NCBI RefSeq assembly: GCF_001654855.1
Contig: NZ_LXEN01000031.1
Span: 1 to 64,000, forward strand
Reading direction: 5' to 3'
DNA length: 64,000 nucleotides
DNA from: Proteus myxofaciens ATCC 19692
GTDB lineage: Bacteria > Pseudomonadota > Gammaproteobacteria > Enterobacterales > Enterobacteriaceae
A program made the position numbers and the translations under genes. Of the stretch, positions 60,535 to 64,000 are shown piece by piece; the stretch's first letter is position 1; every line of letters begins with the position of its first letter. Below the pieces are notes generated by a model, which had not been told where the DNA came from, did no database searches, and was given only the letters and a program-made list of their open reading frames with translations.

Positions 60535-61692
60535 CTATTCGTTTTTCTGGGCCATTATTTTAGGGCGTATAAACATTGCAGGAATCGTTAACGCGGCCAT
60601 TAACCAGAAAATTAATCCTTCTTGATGAGGTAGTTTTTCATATAACCAGCCAGAAATTACCGTCATAATAGCAATACTCCCTCCCATTGCTAACGCCGAA
60701 TAAACGGCTTGAAGTCGAATAATTTCATGTTCATGACGAGCACTAATGAACCGCATTGCGGCTAAATGACAAACCGTAAATGTTCCGCTATGTAATATTT
60801 GAACAATAATCAATACAGGGAGAATAGTAAAACTGCCCATTAATCCCCATCGTAGCAATCCACAAAAGGCCGATAATAAGAGTAAGTTTCTTGCACTCCA
60901 GCGACGAAATAGGCGATGGCTTAGCATAAAAACAACGACTTCAGAGACAACGCCTAAAGACCAAAGATAACCAATTGTCGCAGTATCATATCCAGCTTGT
61001 TCCCAATACAACGCACTAAATCCATAGTAAGCAGCATGGGCGCCTTGTAATAAAGAAACACAGACTAAAAATCGCCATACTGGCCCATCGGAAATTAATT
61101 TAATAAAGGAAATTTCACTATGCTCTGCCTTTTTAATTTTACCTTGTGGCATCACTTTAGGTCGTAACATAGACGTTAAAAATAAAGCAAGCGTACTCGC
61201 AATCAAACCATACAGAATAATAGGATGACCAAAAGCATCAATCAAAATACCAAGTAATGACGAGCTGATAATAAATGCAATCGATCCCCAAACTCGAATT
61301 TTACCGTAATCAAAAGGAAATTGTTTTTGCCAAGTGCCAGCAAGAGAGTCGCCTAATGGTACCATCGGTGAGAAAAAAACATTAAAGCCTATCATTACAA
61401 AAAATAACCATGCCCAGTGAGTTCCTAATAAAAAAGCCACGGTAAAGAGCAGTGTTAAAAAAGCCAAAAGACGTAATGCAGTAATAAGTTTAGAAGGATC
61501 TTTAACCGCGGGCGTTAATACTAAACTACCAACAAAGCGAGCGGTTAATCCAACACCTAATAATAGGCCTATCATTGCAGAATCAACACCCTCACCTTTT
61601 AGCCAAATAGACCAAAAAGGTAAAAAAATGCCATATGAAAAGAAATACGTAAAATAATCTAAGACGAGCCACAATGTTGATGGAATAGCCAT
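60535..61692 (-). CDS. hcaT: Major-facilitator transporter HcaT
   Basis: Putative 3-phenylpropionate transporter of the inner membrane, 385 residues with about 12 helices. The ATG at 61692 has GGGGGA upstream. Segments such as YFTYFFSYGIFLPFWS, TWQKQFPFDYGK and LQGAHAAYYGFSALYWEQAG match E. coli HcaT. The hca degradation genes are not nearby, so the substrate here is uncertain. E. coli has csiE between suhB and hcaT; it is absent. Confidence 0.93.
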   Translation of the reverse strand: MAIPSTLWLVLDYFTYFFSYGIFLPFWSIWLKGEGVDSAMIGLLLGVGLTARFVGSLVLTPAVKDPSKLITALRLLAFLTLLFTVAFLLGTHWAWLFFVMIGFNVFFSPMVPLGDSLAGTWQKQFPFDYGKIRVWGSIAFIISSSLLGILIDAFGHPIILYGLIASTLALFLTSMLRPKVMPQGKIKKAEHSEISFIKLISDGPVWRFLVCVSLLQGAHAAYYGFSALYWEQAGYDTATIGYLWSLGVVSEVVVFMLSHRLFRRWSARNLLLLSAFCGLLRWGLMGSFTILPVLIIVQILHSGTFTVCHLAAMRFISARHEHEIIRLQAVYSALAMGGSIAIMTVISGWLYEKLPHQEGLIFWLMAALTIPAMFIRPKIMAQKNE

Positions 61693-61715
61693 CAATTCCC
61701 CCATTTTTAGAATGC

Positions 61716-61753
61716 AAAAAAACCCGCCAAGAACAAGTTCTCGAAGCGGGTTT
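61716..61753 (-). terminator. glyA terminator
   Basis: AAACCCGC and GCGGGTTT (61720-61727 and 61746-61753) with an inner AGAAC/GTTCT helix, followed by a U-run on the minus strand. Confidence 0.88.
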
Positions 61754-61784
61754 GTATAACGGGTTTTATTATATCTTTATAGAC

Positions 61785-63038
61785 TTATGCGTAAACTGGA
61801 AACTTAGCACAGATATTCAAGACTTTTTGTTTAACTTCCTCAATGTTCGCTTCATCATTGATATTATCTAGAATATCACACATCCAACCGGCTAATTCAC
61901 GAGCTTGCGCTTCTTTAAAACCACGACGTGTAATTGCTGGAGAACCAATACGAACACCTGAAGTAACAAATGGGCTACGAGGATCGTTAGGAACACTGTT
62001 TTTGTTTACTGTGATATTTGCACGACCCAGTGCAGCATCTGCATCTTTACCTGTAATATCTTTATCGACTAAGTCGAGTAAGAACAGATGATTTTCAGTT
62101 CCACCAGACACTACTTTATAACCGCGTTCTAAGAAAACGTCTACCATTGCTTTCGCATTTTTAGCAACTTGTTGCTGATAAACTTTAAATTCTGGCTCCA
62201 TGGCTTCTTTTAATGCAACAGCTTTACCGGCGATAACATGCATTAAAGGTCCACCTTGATTACCAGGGAAGACAGAAGAGTTCAGTTTTTTATAAAGTTC
62301 TTCATCACCACCTTTAGCAAGAATAAGACCACCACGAGGACCTGCTAATGTTTTATGCGTTGTTGTTGTAACGACATGAGCATGAGGAACTGGGTTAGGA
62401 TAAACACCCGCGGCAACCATTCCTGCAACGTGAGCCATATCTACAAATAAATAAGCACCAATACTATCTGCGATTTCACGCATTTTAGCCCAGTCAACAA
62501 TACCAGAATAAGCAGAAAAACCACCAATAATCATTTTAGGTTTATGTTCTTTTGCTTGAGTTTCGATATCTTGGTAATCAATTTTTCCTGATTCATCAAT
62601 ACCATAAGGAACGATATTATATAATTTACCAGAGAAATTGACGGGAGAACCGTGAGTTAAGTGCCCACCTTGTGCTAAGTTCATACCCAAAACGGTATCA
62701 CCTGGTTTTAGCAGTGCCATATACACAGCAGCATTAGCTTGAGAGCCTGAATGAGGCTGAACATTCGCATAATCGGCACCAAATAATTCTTTTGCGCGAT
62801 CAATGGCTAGCTGTTCAACGATATCAACATATTCACAACCACCATAGTAACGTTTACCTGGATAACCTTCTGCATATTTATTTGTCAGCTGAGATCCTTG
62901 TGCCTGCATAACACGAGGGCTGGTATAGTTTTCAGAAGCAATCAGTTCGATATGCTCTTCTTGGCGAGCTACTTCCCCTTCCATTGCATTCCATAATTCT
63001 GGATCATAATCAGCAATATTCATTTCACGTTTTAACAT
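61785..63038 (-). CDS. glyA: Serine hydroxymethyltransferase
   Basis: PLP enzyme that converts serine and tetrahydrofolate to glycine and methylene-THF, the main source of one-carbon units. 417 residues as in E. coli. The PLP lysine is in [13 protein letters not shown] (about K229). GGAG lies before the ATG. Divergent from hmp as in E. coli; a PurR-like site lies upstream. Confidence 0.98.
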   Translation of the reverse strand: MLKREMNIADYDPELWNAMEGEVARQEEHIELIASENYTSPRVMQAQGSQLTNKYAEGYPGKRYYGGCEYVDIVEQLAIDRAKELFGADYANVQPHSGSQANAAVYMALLKPGDTVLGMNLAQGGHLTHGSPVNFSGKLYNIVPYGIDESGKIDYQDIETQAKEHKPKMIIGGFSAYSGIVDWAKMREIADSIGAYLFVDMAHVAGMVAAGVYPNPVPHAHVVTTTTHKTLAGPRGGLILAKGGDEELYKKLNSSVFPGNQGGPLMHVIAGKAVALKEAMEPEFKVYQQQVAKNAKAMVDVFLERGYKVVSGGTENHLFLLDLVDKDITGKDADAALGRANITVNKNSVPNDPRSPFVTSGVRIGSPAITRRGFKEAQARELAGWMCDILDNINDEANIEEVKQKVLNICAKFPVYA

Positions 63039-63150
63039 TCACATCTCCTGACTCAGCTAACTTCACTAAAGGCAAACTCCCTTACGGGAGAAAGAATGGC
63101 ATACAGTGTAAACTCTTTTTACTTATTGAGATAGTCCTTAGAGAAAAAAT

Positions 63151-63166
63151 ACGCAATCGATTGCTA
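63151..63166 (-). promoter_or_regulatory. Candidate PurR operator for glyA
   Basis: ACGCAATCGATTGCTA matches the 16-bp PurR palindrome around its central CG. glyA is a PurR target in E. coli. Confidence 0.55.
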
Positions 63167-63340
63167 TAGCTTTACAACAACGAATGAGTTCTTTTTAACA
63201 ACCTCATTTTATTCTGCACTTATTCCACTTTTGAGGCATACCTCGCCTATTTATGTAAACACTCCGTATCATTCTCTAATATTTACGTATTTTCTTAAAA
63301 AAAATAACCATACCCATTTACAAAAGTGTTAAAAATATAT

Positions 63341-63363
63341 AAGTTGTATATAAAATACAATTT
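63341..63363 (+). promoter_or_regulatory. Candidate NsrR operator for hmp
   Basis: AAGTTGTAT-N5-ATACAATTT, a 23-bp dyad with one mismatch, has the spacing and half-site form of enterobacterial NsrR sites. It lies 41 bp before hmp. NsrR repression of hmp, relieved by nitric oxide, is established in E. coli. Confidence 0.65.
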
Positions 63364-63403
63364 ATAAAATTCACATTAAACTGAATAATTTTCAGGAGCA
63401 ATT

Positions 63404-64000
63404 ATGCTAGATGCACAAACTATCGCGACAGTTAAATCAACAATTCCCCTTATTACCAAAACCGGTCCAGCTTTAACCGCTCACTTTTATGATCGTATGT
63501 TTGCTCAACACCCTGAGCTTAAAGATATTTTTACGATGAGCCATCAAACGAATGGTGCACAGCGTGAAGCTCTCTTCAATGCGATATGCGCTTATGCTGC
63601 AAATATTGAGAACTTACCCGCTATTTTGCCTGCGGTTGAGAAAATTGCTCAAAAACATGCAAGCCTAAATATTCTTCCTGAACATTACCCTATTGTTGGT
63701 GAAAATTTATTAGCCACAATTGATGAGATGTTTAATCCAGGTCAAGAAGTACTTGATGCTTGGGGTGCCGCTTATCAGGTATTAGCGAATGTTTTTATTA
63801 ATCGTGAAGAACAAATTTATAAGCAAAAAGAACAGACATCAGGTGGTTGGAGGGGGTTACGCACATTTAAAGTAAAACAAAAAATAAAACAAAGTGATGT
63901 TATTACAAGCTTTGAATTAATGCCTGAAGATGGATTAGAAGTAGAACCTTATCAAGCTGGGCAATATTTAAGTATTTATATTCGTGATAAACGTCTTGAT
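63404..64000 (+). CDS. hmp: Flavohemoprotein (nitric oxide dioxygenase), 5' part
   Basis: Oxidises NO to nitrate. The first 199 residues are in the window; the gene runs past its end. The globin domain starts [18 protein letters not shown]29, Q53 and the heme-ligand H85 (IAQKHASL) align with E. coli Hmp. The FAD-binding ferredoxin-reductase domain begins about residue 150 ([18 protein letters not shown]) and contains [15 protein letters not shown] lies before the ATG. Confidence 0.97.
   Translation, partial: MLDAQTIATVKSTIPLITKTGPALTAHFYDRMFAQHPELKDIFTMSHQTNGAQREALFNAICAYAANIENLPAILPAVEKIAQKHASLNILPEHYPIVGENLLATIDEMFNPGQEVLDAWGAAYQVLANVFINREEQIYKQKEQTSGGWRGLRTFKVKQKIKQSDVITSFELMPEDGLEVEPYQAGQYLSIYIRDKRLD

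Larger units (their letters stand above)
63039..63403. promoter_or_regulatory. Divergent glyA-hmp control region
   Basis: 365 bp containing a PurR-like operator (63151-63166) on the glyA side and an NsrR-like operator (63341-63363) on the hmp side. TGAA-N5-TTCA at 63382-63394 fits the MetR pattern but overlaps the hmp ribosome binding site and may be coincidence. Confidence 0.6.

Noticed and set aside
63382-63394. TGAA-N5-TTCA as a MetR site
   Set aside because: It fits the pattern, but overlaps the hmp ribosome binding site and such 8-base matches are frequent in AT-rich DNA; only mentioned in the control-region entry.

Overview
The window reads as chromosome of an AT-rich member of the Enterobacterales, most probably Proteus (a P. 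mirabilis-like species). The basis is the close match of core proteins to Escherichia coli families (PtsH, PtsI, Crr, CysK, IscS, IscU, SuhB, Der), an E. coli-like gene order over long stretches, low GC with A/T-ending codons, and a small XRE regulator of the MrpJ type that is typical of Proteus. The genus is an inference; the species is not certain. I see no insertion sequence, prophage, CRISPR array or rRNA operon.

Layout. 1-6060 is accessory: a TonB-dependent receptor and an iron-complex-type binding protein, a solitary MrpJ-like regulator, then about 1.8 kb of very AT-rich DNA without a credible gene. 6059-8888 is the tRNA/gltX locus: four tRNA-Val and three tRNA-Lys on the minus strand, divergent gltX, then two tRNA-Ala(GGC). 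8943-10548 holds an SDR dehydrogenase divergent from a MarR regulator, with two operator-like palindromes between them, and ypeB. 10707-26010 carries nupC, ligA, zipA, cysZ, an unknown acidic protein, cysK, ptsH-ptsI-crr, cysM and cysPTWA. This is the E. coli 54-min region, covering nucleoside uptake, cell division, sulfate assimilation and the general PTS enzymes. 26294-30252 holds yfeY, ypeA, hemF, a small lipoprotein and mviM.

30318-39046 is a long minus-strand series: rlmN, a shortened pilF-like gene, rodZ, ispG, hisS, yfgM, bamB and der. It links rRNA/tRNA modification, cell shape, isoprenoid synthesis, translation, the translocon, outer-membrane assembly and ribosome biogenesis. ndk, pbpC and the bacterial alpha-2-macroglobulin yfhM lie next to it. 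47707-52969 has pepB with a shortened sseB, followed by a plus-strand ggt and nucleoside hydrolase pair sitting where E. coli has pepB directly beside iscX. 53073-58651 is the complete iscRSUA-hscBA-fdx-iscX operon with two adjacent IscR-type sites at its promoter. trmJ, suhB, hcaT, glyA and the 5' part of hmp complete the window; glyA and hmp diverge from a region with PurR- and NsrR-like sites.

Most of the window is conserved housekeeping DNA. I did not find a clear new multi-gene system. The points most worth a second look are the gene-poor 4.3-6.0 kb stretch with stable hairpins, the inverted repeats that extend the acceptor stems of several tRNAs in the Val/Lys cluster, the paired operators between the SDR and MarR genes, the shortened SseB and PilF proteins, and hairpins placed inside operons (zipA/ligA, ptsH/ptsI, cysA/cysM, iscU/iscA, yfhM/pbpC).
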